From: CAZKUN01 sp964555935
Lineage (GTDB): Bacteria; Armatimonadota; Zipacnadia; Zipacnadales; VGFC01
Direction: 5' to 3'
Length of the DNA stretch: 64,000 bases
Assembly: GCA_964555935.1 (NCBI GenBank)
Contig: CAZKUN010000017.1
Span: 1 to 64,000, forward strand
Shown here in pieces: positions 53,401-60,944 of this stretch. A model generated the notes under the pieces. It did no database searches and was not told the DNA's origin. It was given only the letters and a program-made list of their open reading frames with translations. How positions within the stretch are numbered: the first letter of the stretch is position 1; each line of letters begins with the position of its first letter. The position numbers were made by a program, and so were the translations under genes.

Positions 53401-55136
53401 TGCTGCTGACATTTACGGTACTCTCGTTCACTTCGGTTAAGACGTACCTGCGATCTAATAACATCAAGCTGCAGCACGCGCCTGCGTATCCCGGGATCAT
53501 GATCCGCGATCGGGCTTGGTTCTCGCTGGAGGAGCCCACGTCATTCATCATCCAGAACGAGCTGGCGGAAACCGGCGCTCGGATTGTTGCGCCGCGCGCA
53601 TGGTACTCCTCGGCTCAACTCGACAAACAGCTCTACATCGATGTTACCTCGGCGCAAGACTCCACGAAGACCTATGCGGCCAACGTGCTGCTGGGGCTAT
53701 CGCCGCAGGAAAAGCACATCACCGGCATTGACGACGTGCTCATCGCCGGCCGGTGGATCAGCGAGACCGATCAGAACGTCTGCGTCATCCCGGCGGCGGT
53801 CGCGACGAGGCTGGAGATCGCGAATGACCGCCTTGGCGTGGCCGAGGTGACGATCTTCGGGACGAAGTTCAAGGTCGTTGGCGTCTTCGATGAGCAAGCG
53901 TTCCGCGATCTGGTTGATCTTGACGGCGAAAACCTCGCGCCGGTCGACTACGCCGTGATGCGGCCGGAGGTTCTGGAGGAGATCAAGCGGCAGGCGGAGC
54001 AGCGGTTCAAGATCGGCTCGGGGGGCGCGCAGTCGCTCCTGCAGGACTACAAGCACTTCAGCCCGGAATCGCTGATCATCCTGCCTCAAGCGCGGGTGCT
54101 GGAACTCGGCGGGACCCTCCGGTCCATCGCTGTGAAGTACGAGGACGCGTCGCTGGTCAGCGAAGAGGTCGCCGAGTTGATGAAGCGGTTCGCGCTCAGC
54201 CTCTACGCCGGCATCGACGACCACACCTATCTGTACAGCTCCATTGCAATGACGTCGCTCAGCGGGCTGCAGACGTTGGCTATCCCCATCCTCATCGCGG
54301 CGTTGATCGTGCTCAACACGATGCTCGGCTCGGTGTATGAACGGACGAAGGAGATCTTCATCTACTCCTCGCTCGGGCTCGCGCCGGCACATATCTCGAT
54401 GCTGTTCATCGCCGAGGCGTGCGTGTTCGCGAATCTGGGCGCGATTCTCGGCTACTTGCTCGGGCAGGCGGTGTCGCGAGTGCTGTGGTTATTCAGCTCC
54501 CATGGCGACGCCGGCGCGCTCGAACTGAACTACTCATCGCTGTCGGCGGTCGGCGTGACGCTCATTGTCATGGTGGTCGTGCTTCTATCGACGCTCTTCC
54601 CCAGCAAGAAAGCCTCGGAGCTTGCCTCCCCGGGCATCGAGCGCAAGTGGAAGATGCCGGATCCCGAGGGCGATACTCTCCGGACGTCGCTACCGTTCAC
54701 CGTGACGGGTCAGGACGCCCACGGCGTGGCCGCGTTCCTCACGGAGTTCTTCAGCGAGTACGTCGGGTACGCGGGGGGAGAATTCCTCGCGGATGATGTG
54801 CGGCTCGAGGCCCGGAAGGTTGAGAGCGGCATGGGGATCGGCGTTCACTTGCGGATGTGGCTCGCCCCCTACGACCTGGGGGTTAGTCAGGACTTCGAGT
54901 TGATGTGCGTCCCGACCGGAGAGGCCGACGTTCACTCGATCGAGCTGACGCTGCTGCGGCTGGCGGGCGACACGAACTCGTGGAAGAAGACGAACTCGTT
55001 GTTCCTCAGTTCGCTACGCAAGCAGTTCCTGATCTGGCGAACGGTCCCGCAAGGGGAGAAGACGATGTACGCCCGGCGTGGGGAAGATGCCATCGCCGAG
55101 GCAGAGGGCAAGGCCCCGGCGAGTTCGCCGGCATGA
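50421..55136 (+). CDS. fusion of M28/PA-like ectodomain to FtsX/MacB-type permease
   Basis: 1571 aa. ATG 50421 is only 2 nt from GGAGG, so GTG 50427 (8 nt) may be the real start. Signal peptide LVSLLSIICVVAPARA. An M28 peptidase-like fold with PA-type insert spans ~30-430 (THFGTR-type opening, AEEAIILQAYYDS, FLATSGHFEALAGAREFVHL). The zinc His of the H-x-D motif is Y254 (D256 kept), and GADDNASG reads GAENAAG, so hydrolysis is doubtful. Three helices follow (~860-940), then an FtsX-type unit: RRRKARTFLTATTLVLLTF, a periplasmic domain, and three C-terminal helices with GSVYERTKEIFIYSSLGLAP. The cytoplasmic ATPase partner is not in the window. Confidence 0.8.
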   Translation: MLVRALVSLLSIICVVAPARAAVQTPHAQLAEEIDLESLRANMEQLTQFGTRVSGYPGNAQAADMVLAQFEECLGSENVFVQEFDLPIALDEGAELVVGGQTFSLNAVWPNLVRTSQLPREGLRGDVIYVNEGLLGDYNGMAVDGAIVVVDFGSGQNWLNAPLLGAAAVIFVEPEGTTRGEAETKFVGCPVDVPRFYLDGESAAQLRAQIAVGDCGGKLTSRMPWKTRTNRNIIGILQGRNPELAEEAIILQAYYDSISVVPNLSPGAENAAGITAMLELIKAFSERPPDRSIIFLATSGHFEALAGAREFVHLWGKEPRKAREEGEHREDMIERRAELEESLEQVVNPQRAPDFDRETLQYIVGRFKVSEAVRERRETRLRRDLARLENDIAILDEMKARCPRIHMFISLDLSTQHDEVGVFNCGWYYSQAHLLRFYSPIGKFFSELVAEEVGPALGLGDGEGFVDGINPVKGREWHTHFPGKIAFDHEMAIRGGRPGMVFATVNDARSLVDTPLDTADRANIESLARQTRVIYCLLTAFVNDPRLEETALKRVKALKKLDELRDVVGTVLEFRRKESFLPNTPVDGALVLVPGNFRMMMGVHTELMTMANELSEFTIRGEMINRGAQLEAYGFDENTGDILYAPDRGPDGDVKYPREVYGRAGLNRPVIVFPCMAMDMFDLVDERYFETLEQLFVYDARDYAEPISFGFSLSNQAASAAEFPSYSEPCAVVYSLRDMRVDVAMGMGLLGLRLIATNATEEEPTGRGFSVRTTPTMQMTPLQVASDMWTLNESRMVKLRANGIENRRLSQLHGYAREALDESRQALGERRYDKAVAAARHAWGFESRAYPDVMKTSQDVVKGVLFYLALLMPFAFFAERLFVHARTVNGQILWTCVMFAIVFIVLSQVHPAFDLSTQPLIILLSFVIMALAIIVIALVTMKFNQQLKDMKQEEGGVHEADVGRVSAAGAAFGLGIANMRRRKARTFLTATTLVLLTFTVLSFTSVKTYLRSNNIKLQHAPAYPGIMIRDRAWFSLEEPTSFIIQNELAETGARIVAPRAWYSSAQLDKQLYIDVTSAQDSTKTYAANVLLGLSPQEKHITGIDDVLIAGRWISETDQNVCVIPAAVATRLEIANDRLGVAEVTIFGTKFKVVGVFDEQAFRDLVDLDGENLAPVDYAVMRPEVLEEIKRQAEQRFKIGSGGAQSLLQDYKHFSPESLIILPQARVLELGGTLRSIAVKYEDASLVSEEVAELMKRFALSLYAGIDDHTYLYSSIAMTSLSGLQTLAIPILIAALIVLNTMLGSVYERTKEIFIYSSLGLAPAHISMLFIAEACVFANLGAILGYLLGQAVSRVLWLFSSHGDAGALELNYSSLSAVGVTLIVMVVVLLSTLFPSKKASELASPGIERKWKMPDPEGDTLRTSLPFTVTGQDAHGVAAFLTEFFSEYVGYAGGEFLADDVRLEARKVESGMGIGVHLRMWLAPYDLGVSQDFELMCVPTGEADVHSIELTLLRLAGDTNSWKKTNSLFLSSLRKQFLIWRTVPQGEKTMYARRGEDAIAEAEGKAPASSPA

Positions 55137-55145
55137 GCGATCCCG

Positions 55146-56681
55146 TTAGGCGGTAGCGAGAATCCTGATCCCCTCGCTGCCCTCATCGTACGCAACATGG
55201 CACCCGCCGGCCTCCTTCGCGAGGTACAGGCGGGTGTCTGCCTCTTTGAAGAGCCCCTCATCGGTCGTCGAATCCGCCGGGAATGACGCGACGCCCCAAC
55301 TCGCTGAGACGGGAATTGCCAGACCGATGTCGGACGCGGCTTCACGCAGGGCCGCCGCGGTGCGGCTGGCGATTTCGACGGCGGTCCCGGGCGGCGTGCC
55401 GGGCAGCAGCACGGCGAACTCGTCGCCGCCGCAACGGCTGATAATGTCAGTCTCGCGGAAGTGCCGCCGAAGCGTGTCGGCCAGGGCCCTCAGCAGGCGG
55501 TCGCCCTGCCAGTGGCCCGCTGTGTCGTTGACTTCCTTGAAGCCATCAAGGTCCAGCACGATGAGGCTCAACTCGCGCCCTGTCTCGCGGGAGTCGCGGA
55601 CCTGGTCGGCGAGCCGATCGAAGAACGCCCCGTGGTTATAGAGTCCCGTGAGCGAATCAGTCGTCGAGCTATGGTGTAGATCGCGAATGAGCCCTGCGGT
55701 CTGAAGCGCGCCCCCGACGGAGCGTCCAAGCAGCATCAGCACCGCCATGTCCTCGTCGGTGAAACCATCGGCGTCGAGTGCGCGACTGACGAACAGCACC
55801 CCGCGGACCATCTCCTCGCCCGGCAGCGGCACCGCGATGAGTCGGCCGCACGTGAGTGAGGATTCCAGAGGCGACAGTGCCGACCTGTCCGCCGTCGAAA
55901 TGACGCTTCGCGAATCGCCTGACTTGATGACCTCCCCAGCGATGCCCGCCTCGATCGAAACAGGCTCGCAGGCGGATTCATCCGGCTCAAAGCCACTGTG
56001 GGCGTCGAGGGACAGCGTGTCGCTCTCAAGGTCCACGCGCATTATCCACGCGCGGGAGGCTTCGAGACTCTCGATAGCATGTCGGACAGCACCGACTCTC
56101 ACTGCGTCATCGCCGTGCGTTGCCGTGGTATCCGCAGTGGCGAAGTTGAGGAGTTCAAGCCGCTTGACCATCGCCCGCGTGCGCTTCAGTCTCGCCCACT
56201 GATCCCCTATGCACCCGCTGAGAATGCCCGTCAGCGCCATTGTCGCCGCCTGGAACACGACGAGTTGGACCTGGAAGCCGTTGCCGGGAACGCTCTTGTG
56301 AAACAGCAGCGTGCAGGCGCCGTAGACGCCGGCCGATCCGATGCCAATACCGACGGCCGCGATCGGTGATACGGTTGCGGCGAACGCCGCCATTGACGCG
56401 GCGTAGATCACGGCCGGCAGCGAGTGGAGCGGACCGAAGTACATGAACGCCGCCGTGCACCACGCGATGTCGGCACTGACCGTCAGCACCAGGAGCACGA
56501 TATCGGTCCCGCGCAGTTTCGGGCGCAGCGTTCCGAATATGCAAGCGCCCACGACGTACAGCGTCGCGGCGCCGATGACGCGCGACGGTAGCGCCGGCGA
56601 GGTCAGAACGAACGTCGCCAGCGTGACCGCCCTGATCACAGCCAGGTAGGTGCGTGGGGCACGCGCGTATTGCTGTTGCAT
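55146..56681 (-). CDS. membrane-anchored GAF-GGDEF diguanylate cyclase
   Basis: 511 aa. Six or so N-terminal membrane helices (~10-170) form a MASE-like sensor, a coiled segment follows, then a GAF domain (~190-340; LIAVPLPGEEMVRGVLFVSRA) and GGDEF (~350-505). The active-site GGDEF is at 418-422 within SRCGGDEFAVLLPG, with LIVLDLDGFKEVNDTAGHWQGD ahead of it, so it should make c-di-GMP. An inhibitory RxxD site is not evident. Convergent with the M28/FtsX gene, 9 bp apart. Confidence 0.92.
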   Translation of the reverse strand: MQQQYARAPRTYLAVIRAVTLATFVLTSPALPSRVIGAATLYVVGACIFGTLRPKLRGTDIVLLVLTVSADIAWCTAAFMYFGPLHSLPAVIYAASMAAFAATVSPIAAVGIGIGSAGVYGACTLLFHKSVPGNGFQVQLVVFQAATMALTGILSGCIGDQWARLKRTRAMVKRLELLNFATADTTATHGDDAVRVGAVRHAIESLEASRAWIMRVDLESDTLSLDAHSGFEPDESACEPVSIEAGIAGEVIKSGDSRSVISTADRSALSPLESSLTCGRLIAVPLPGEEMVRGVLFVSRALDADGFTDEDMAVLMLLGRSVGGALQTAGLIRDLHHSSTTDSLTGLYNHGAFFDRLADQVRDSRETGRELSLIVLDLDGFKEVNDTAGHWQGDRLLRALADTLRRHFRETDIISRCGGDEFAVLLPGTPPGTAVEIASRTAAALREAASDIGLAIPVSASWGVASFPADSTTDEGLFKEADTRLYLAKEAGGCHVAYDEGSEGIRILATA

Positions 56682-57101
56682 AAAACCTGCGACTCCATGC
56701 TCGCCGCGTATTCCCTGTGTTGCGTCGTCTGATTGGTTCGTACCACACCCACAGACGTGCGTAACGTGTTAATTGGCCAGGTTCGGGGCAACAGGTATGG
56801 GCGTTGAGTCACGGGCCTCGGGCGCATATTCTGGTGCTAACCAGGTAGAATCGGGGCCCCGCCGGGGCAGCGATTTTATCCCCAAGTTCCGGCATATTCG
56901 GAACGCTTGGTCATTGACGCCCTTGCGGGAACGTGCTAACATTGACTCACGGTGCCGGATTGTAAGCGCTCGTGAGGGCAAATCTGGGGTGGTGCCGTAC
57001 AAGACCGGTTCGCGAGTTGCGTGGTGTTCAGCCGTACTCTTTCGGCGAGACCACTGCAGCGCGTTGGGCCTGTCAGATCTCTCCGAAGGGCGGGAATGTA
57101 C
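56682..57101. other. 420-bp intergenic region, divergent DGC / cold-shock promoters
   Basis: No coding frame in it looks real. It holds the upstream region of the diguanylate cyclase (minus strand, no clear promoter seen) and the promoter plus leader of the cold-shock gene (plus strand). Nothing else is recognisable. Confidence 0.6.
56914..56942 (+). promoter_or_regulatory. sigma-70 promoter of the cold-shock gene
   Basis: TTGACG and TAACAT separated by exactly 17 bp. Transcription would start near 56949, giving an untranslated leader of about 150 nt, a length typical for cspA-type mRNAs. Confidence 0.6.
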
Positions 57102-57326
57102 ATGCCGATTGGCACGATAAAGTGGTTCAACGACGCAAAGGGCTACGGCTTCATTGAACTCGACGGCAGCGACGACGTGTTCGTGCACTTCACCTCCATT
57201 CAGGGCGAAGGCTACCGCACGTTGAACGAAGGCGACAAGGTCGAGTTCGACATCGAAGAAGACCCGAAGGGGCCTCGTGCGGCGAACGTCGTCGTTATTG
57301 AGAAAGCCCAGAACGACTTCATCTGA
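57102..57326 (+). CDS. cold-shock domain protein (CspA family)
   Basis: 74 aa from ATG 57102; ATG 57096, two codons earlier, has closer AAGGG spacing and is nearly equivalent. Single-stranded nucleic-acid-binding OB fold: GTIKWFNDAKGYGFIE (RNP1) and DVFVHFTSIQ (RNP2). The C-terminus is a little longer than CspA. Preceded by a long leader, as in cold-inducible homologues. Confidence 0.94.
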   Translation: MPIGTIKWFNDAKGYGFIELDGSDDVFVHFTSIQGEGYRTLNEGDKVEFDIEEDPKGPRAANVVVIEKAQNDFI

Positions 57327-57386
57327 TCGGGTCCGCAGCCTGACGGACGGTCGTCAGATCATCTTGAACTGAGTTAAGCAATGAGG

Positions 57387-57411
57387 CGAGGCGCCTGATG
57401 GAGGTGCCTCG
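57387..57411 (+). terminator. hairpin after the cold-shock gene
   Basis: 10-bp stem CGAGGCGCCT / AGGTGCCTCG with one G-T wobble and a 5-nt loop, ~60 nt after the stop. The T tract is absent. A smaller 6-bp stem (CTGACG / CGTCAG) lies between it and the gene. Confidence 0.35.
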
Positions 57412-57454
57412 GCCTGTGTTCGCGGCAGACGCTCCAGATCGCCCAGAACCGCCC

Positions 57455-58675
57455 TCAATCGTCCCCTCCGTCGAATCCACGCGCAACGGCATCGGTCATC
57501 CTCGCCACCCGCACCATCTCTTTCACGTCGTGGACCCGTATGATGTCAGCGCCATTCATGATCGCGCAAGCGCACGTCGCCGCCGTCCCCTCGACACGCT
57601 CCTCCGCCGGTAGGTCGAGTACTGCCCCGATCGTGGACTTCCGGGACGTGCCCATCAGCACGGGGCATCCGAGCGAGCGAAAATCGCGCAAGCGCCGAAG
57701 CAGCGTCAGGTTCTGATTCACGGTCTTGCCGAAGCCAAAGCCGGGGTCGATGACGATGTGATCGCGCGGCAGCCCCAGTTGAAGGCACGCGTTCGCGCGA
57801 TCCGCGAGGAAGTCGAATACGTCGCCGACTACGTCCGCGTATTGAGGCGCCTGCTGCATGGTGCGAGGCGTTCCAAGCATGTGCATGACGCAGACGGGAA
57901 CGAGTCGTTCGCCGAGAATCTCGAGCATGCCCTCGCCGCGCAAGGCGCGGACGTCGTTGATCATACCAGCGCCCGCATCAAGGGCGGCCCTGGCCACCGC
58001 GGCCTTATCTGTGTCGATCGATATCGGCAGATCGACCTCGCCGCTGATGCGTTCGATGAGGGGCACAACGCGGCCGATCTCCTCATCAGCCGCCATCTCC
58101 TCGCTCCCCGGACGTGTCGACTGGCCACCAATGTCGATGATGTCCGCGCCCTGCGTCGCGAAGCGGGAGGCCTGTTTTGCGGCGGGGCCAGCGGCCGCAC
58201 CTAGCCCGTCGCCACTGAACGAATCGGGGGTCATGTTGATGACCCCCATAACGAGGGTCCGCTCTCCGAGTGGCAGGGCGTGCCGGCCGATGGTGAGGGT
58301 CCTCTCGGAACGATCGTCGTGAGCCTTAATCGCCGCCATTACCTCCTCGCCGATGCGTTTCAGACCGAAGGGCTGCGACCGCAATCTCTTGGCGAGGATC
58401 TTCTGACGACGCAAGTCGGCGATGAGCACTACGCTTTGCGGCGTGTCGTCGAATGCGGCGACCGAGTGGGCCACGGCGCACTCGGCGCCTACGGTCAGGG
58501 CCTCCTGCTTTAGGATGGACGCCGCCCGGCCGGAGACGCTCTTGAGGAAGACGGCCCGCATGGTCGCGTCCTCAGCCATCCACTTGGAGGCAACCGTGGA
58601 CGCGCCCGCTCGGAGGATTTCCTCATTGGCGTCGGCAGCGTGGTTGATGTGCATGACCCGGGCGTAGTGCTTCAT
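57455..58675 (-). CDS. folP: dihydropteroate synthase with N-terminal extension
   Basis: 406 aa from ATG 58675; GGAGGAG is 10 nt away, and a TTG one codon earlier is 7 nt away. The DHPS core runs from about residue 140: GVINMTPDSFSGDG, ADIIDIGGQSTRPGSEE, SIDTDKAAVARAALDAGAGMINDV, IDPGFGFGKTVNQNL, VLMGTSRKSTIG. It joins pterin pyrophosphate to p-aminobenzoate for folate. The ~135-residue N-terminal extension is of the type seen in archaeal and Gram-positive-like DHPS. Follows mnmE by 26 bp on the same strand. Confidence 0.93.
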   Translation of the reverse strand: MKHYARVMHINHAADANEEILRAGASTVASKWMAEDATMRAVFLKSVSGRAASILKQEALTVGAECAVAHSVAAFDDTPQSVVLIADLRRQKILAKRLRSQPFGLKRIGEEVMAAIKAHDDRSERTLTIGRHALPLGERTLVMGVINMTPDSFSGDGLGAAAGPAAKQASRFATQGADIIDIGGQSTRPGSEEMAADEEIGRVVPLIERISGEVDLPISIDTDKAAVARAALDAGAGMINDVRALRGEGMLEILGERLVPVCVMHMLGTPRTMQQAPQYADVVGDVFDFLADRANACLQLGLPRDHIVIDPGFGFGKTVNQNLTLLRRLRDFRSLGCPVLMGTSRKSTIGAVLDLPAEERVEGTAATCACAIMNGADIIRVHDVKEMVRVARMTDAVARGFDGGDD

Positions 58676-58701
58676 CAACGTGATGCTCCTCCGGCACTGG
58701 G

Positions 58702-60066
58702 CTATTTGCCGATGCAGAACGTATCGAAGATGTGATCGATGATGTCCTCAGGCGCGGTGTCGCCGGTGATCTCTCCGAGAGCGCTGAGCGCGACCCGTAA
58801 GTCCTCGGCCAGGATCTCGTCGTAGGCCCCCTCTGCCTCCGCGCCGAGACAGTTCGCGAGCGCGTCCGCAGCCTTCTCGATGGCTTGCTTGTGGCGCACA
58901 TTAGTGACGATGATATCGGCTTGAAGGCGGGCCTCGCCGCTCCACGTTGTGGCTACGATCGCTGATTCCAGCGCCCCAAGGCCCTCGCCTGTCAGCGCCG
59001 AGACACTTCTGGCGTCCGCGAGTTGCGTGGCCTGAGGCAAGTCAGCTTTGTTGGCGACGACCAAGGCTTGGCGCTCGGCGAGACCATCGAGGAGGGCCTC
59101 GTCCTCGTCGCGCAGCGGCTCCGAACCGTCGAGAACGAGCAGCACAAGATCGGCGCGTTCCATCCACGACCGCGCCCGGTCGACGCCCGCCCGCTCGATG
59201 GCATCTCCGGACTCCCGCATCCCCGCCGTGTCGGCCAACGTGACGGGGAAGCCCTGCATGTTGACCGTCTCCTCGATGACATCGCGAGTCGTGCCGGGCT
59301 GGGGCGTGACGATCACGCGGTCCTCGCGCAATAGGGCGTTCATGAGGCTTGACTTGCCGACGTTCGGTCGACCAATGATGGCCACCTTCAGCCCCTCACG
59401 GAGGGCGCGCCCTGCCTCGGCGGTCGAGAGGAGATCGCGCATGTCCGATTGCAGACCGACGATGCGTTGGCGGAGTTCGGGCCGGTCGAGGAACTCGATG
59501 TCGTCGTCGCCGAAGTCAATAGATGCTTCGAGGTATGCGGCGATATCCACCAGTCTGTCGCGTAGTCCGCGAATGGCAGACGACAGCGCGCCGGACAGGT
59601 GGTGCAGCGCTGCCCTGTGCGACGCGTCCGTGCGGGCGGTGATGATGTCGGCCACAGCCTCCGCCTGCGCGAGGTCGATGCGCCCGAAATGGTAAGCGCG
59701 ACGGGTGAATTCGCCGGGGTCGGCGAGCCTCGCTCCCATGCGCAGGACGAGTTCCAGCACGCGACGAAGGGGCACGATGCCGCCGTGGCAGTTGATCTCG
59801 ACGATGTCTTGCGTCGTGTACGTGCGCGGCGCGCTCATGACGGTAAGAAGCACTTCGTCGACCCGCTCCTCGGCGTCGACGATGTGGCCGTAACGCGTGT
59901 TGAACGAGCCCTGCTCAGACGGCCGAGGCGCGTCGCCCGCGGGACGAAAGACCGCGTCCGCGATGGCCAGCGCGCCGGGCCCGCTGAGGCGGACGATGCC
60001 GATGCCGCTCTGGCCTGGCGGCGTGGAGATAGCCGCGATAGTGTCGTCGAACGTTCGCGTGAGCAT
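58702..60066 (-). CDS. mnmE: tRNA uridine-5-carboxymethylaminomethyl modification GTPase
   Basis: 454 aa, full length. N-terminal folate-binding domain (TIAAISTPPGQSGIGIVRLSG), helical domain, inserted G domain (GRPNVGKSSLMNALL, PGTTRD, DTAGMRES, NKAD) and the C-terminal FCIGK with the catalytic cysteine. Modifies wobble uridine of tRNAs with MnmG. No Shine-Dalgarno precedes the ATG; a promoter directly adjoining it implies a leaderless mRNA. Divergent from mutM. Confidence 0.96.
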   Translation of the reverse strand: MLTRTFDDTIAAISTPPGQSGIGIVRLSGPGALAIADAVFRPAGDAPRPSEQGSFNTRYGHIVDAEERVDEVLLTVMSAPRTYTTQDIVEINCHGGIVPLRRVLELVLRMGARLADPGEFTRRAYHFGRIDLAQAEAVADIITARTDASHRAALHHLSGALSSAIRGLRDRLVDIAAYLEASIDFGDDDIEFLDRPELRQRIVGLQSDMRDLLSTAEAGRALREGLKVAIIGRPNVGKSSLMNALLREDRVIVTPQPGTTRDVIEETVNMQGFPVTLADTAGMRESGDAIERAGVDRARSWMERADLVLLVLDGSEPLRDEDEALLDGLAERQALVVANKADLPQATQLADARSVSALTGEGLGALESAIVATTWSGEARLQADIIVTNVRHKQAIEKAADALANCLGAEAEGAYDEILAEDLRVALSALGEITGDTAPEDIIDHIFDTFCIGK

Positions 60067-60073
60067 CGGGCCA

Positions 60074-60101
60074 ATTATAGTGGCCGGTGGCCGGCGGTCA
60101 A
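60074..60101 (-). promoter_or_regulatory. sigma-70 promoter of mnmE, apparently leaderless
   Basis: On the minus strand, TTGACC (60096-60101) and a perfect TATAAT (60074-60079) are 16 bp apart. Only 7 nt separate the -10 from the mnmE ATG, so transcription should begin at or within a base or two of the start codon. Confidence 0.7.
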
Positions 60102-60127
60102 GCGCCGCTCGGCATGGAGGGATGGAC

Positions 60128-60925
60128 TTGCCGGAGCTTCCCGAGCTTGAAAAGGTCAGGCGATACCTCGATGAGCGCATCATCGGGAAGCGCGTGAGCG
60201 CGGTGACGGTGAACCGTCGCGAGTGCATCAACGTGCCGCCGGCCGTGTATGAGCGGGCGCTTGTCGGGCGGCAGGTCCAGCACGTGTGGCGCAAGGGCAA
60301 GACGGTCGTCATCGACATGTCACGCGACGTCTCGCTGCTCGTGCATCTGATGCTGGGCGGCGACGTGGATGTGAGAGAGACGCCGGAGCACGACGCCGAC
60401 GCGACGCAGATCGTGCTGGCATTCGAGGATGGGGCGGCGCTTCACATCAGCAAGTTGATGTTAGGGAACGCGCATGGCTTCCCGACGTACCATCTCGCCG
60501 AGACGCGGCTGGGCACGCTGGGGCCGGATGCGTTGACGGAGCTGCCCGACCAGGACGCGCTGCAAGCTCTCTACGGCAGTCGCGGGCGCGGGATGAAGGT
60601 GCTTCTGCTCGATCAGACCCTCGTCTGCGGGCTGGGAAACTACTACGCCGATGAGGTGCTGTTCCGGGCGCGCGTCCATCCGGAGACGCCCGGCAAGGCC
60701 CTGACGGCACCGGATATAACGCGGCTGCGCGAGGCCATCGAGACTGTGATCTCAGAGGCGCTCGATGAAGGCAGGCCCGAGTTTGACCGCCAGGTCTTCG
60801 CGCGAGAGGGCGAGCCGTGTCCGGCCTGTGGGAGCGAGATCAAGATGAAGCGCATTCAGAAGCGGGCAACCCATTTCTGCCCCAAATGTCAGCGAAGAAA
60901 GAGCGTCCGCAAGAAGCGCCGGTAG
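60128..60925 (+). CDS. mutM: formamidopyrimidine-DNA glycosylase
   Basis: 265 aa from TTG 60128. This start is chosen over ATG 60122 because the enzyme needs proline as its first mature residue: TTG gives Met-PELPELEKV, whereas ATG would bury it. GGAGG is 7 nt from the TTG but only 1 nt from the ATG. Removes 8-oxoguanine and formamidopyrimidines. The P1-E2 catalytic pair, the RKGKTVV lysine loop and the C-terminal zinc finger (C-x2-C-x16-C-x2-C, EPCPACGSEIK to HFCPKCQ) are all present. Confidence 0.93.
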   Translation: MPELPELEKVRRYLDERIIGKRVSAVTVNRRECINVPPAVYERALVGRQVQHVWRKGKTVVIDMSRDVSLLVHLMLGGDVDVRETPEHDADATQIVLAFEDGAALHISKLMLGNAHGFPTYHLAETRLGTLGPDALTELPDQDALQALYGSRGRGMKVLLLDQTLVCGLGNYYADEVLFRARVHPETPGKALTAPDITRLREAIETVISEALDEGRPEFDRQVFAREGEPCPACGSEIKMKRIQKRATHFCPKCQRRKSVRKKRR

Positions 60926-60944
60926 CCACCTCGCGCAGTCGGCC

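Noticed and set aside
60067..60318. N-terminal extension of mnmE by ~84 residues
   Set aside because: MnmE families start at the MLTRTFDDTIAAIS position. The extension overlaps mutM and its promoter region.
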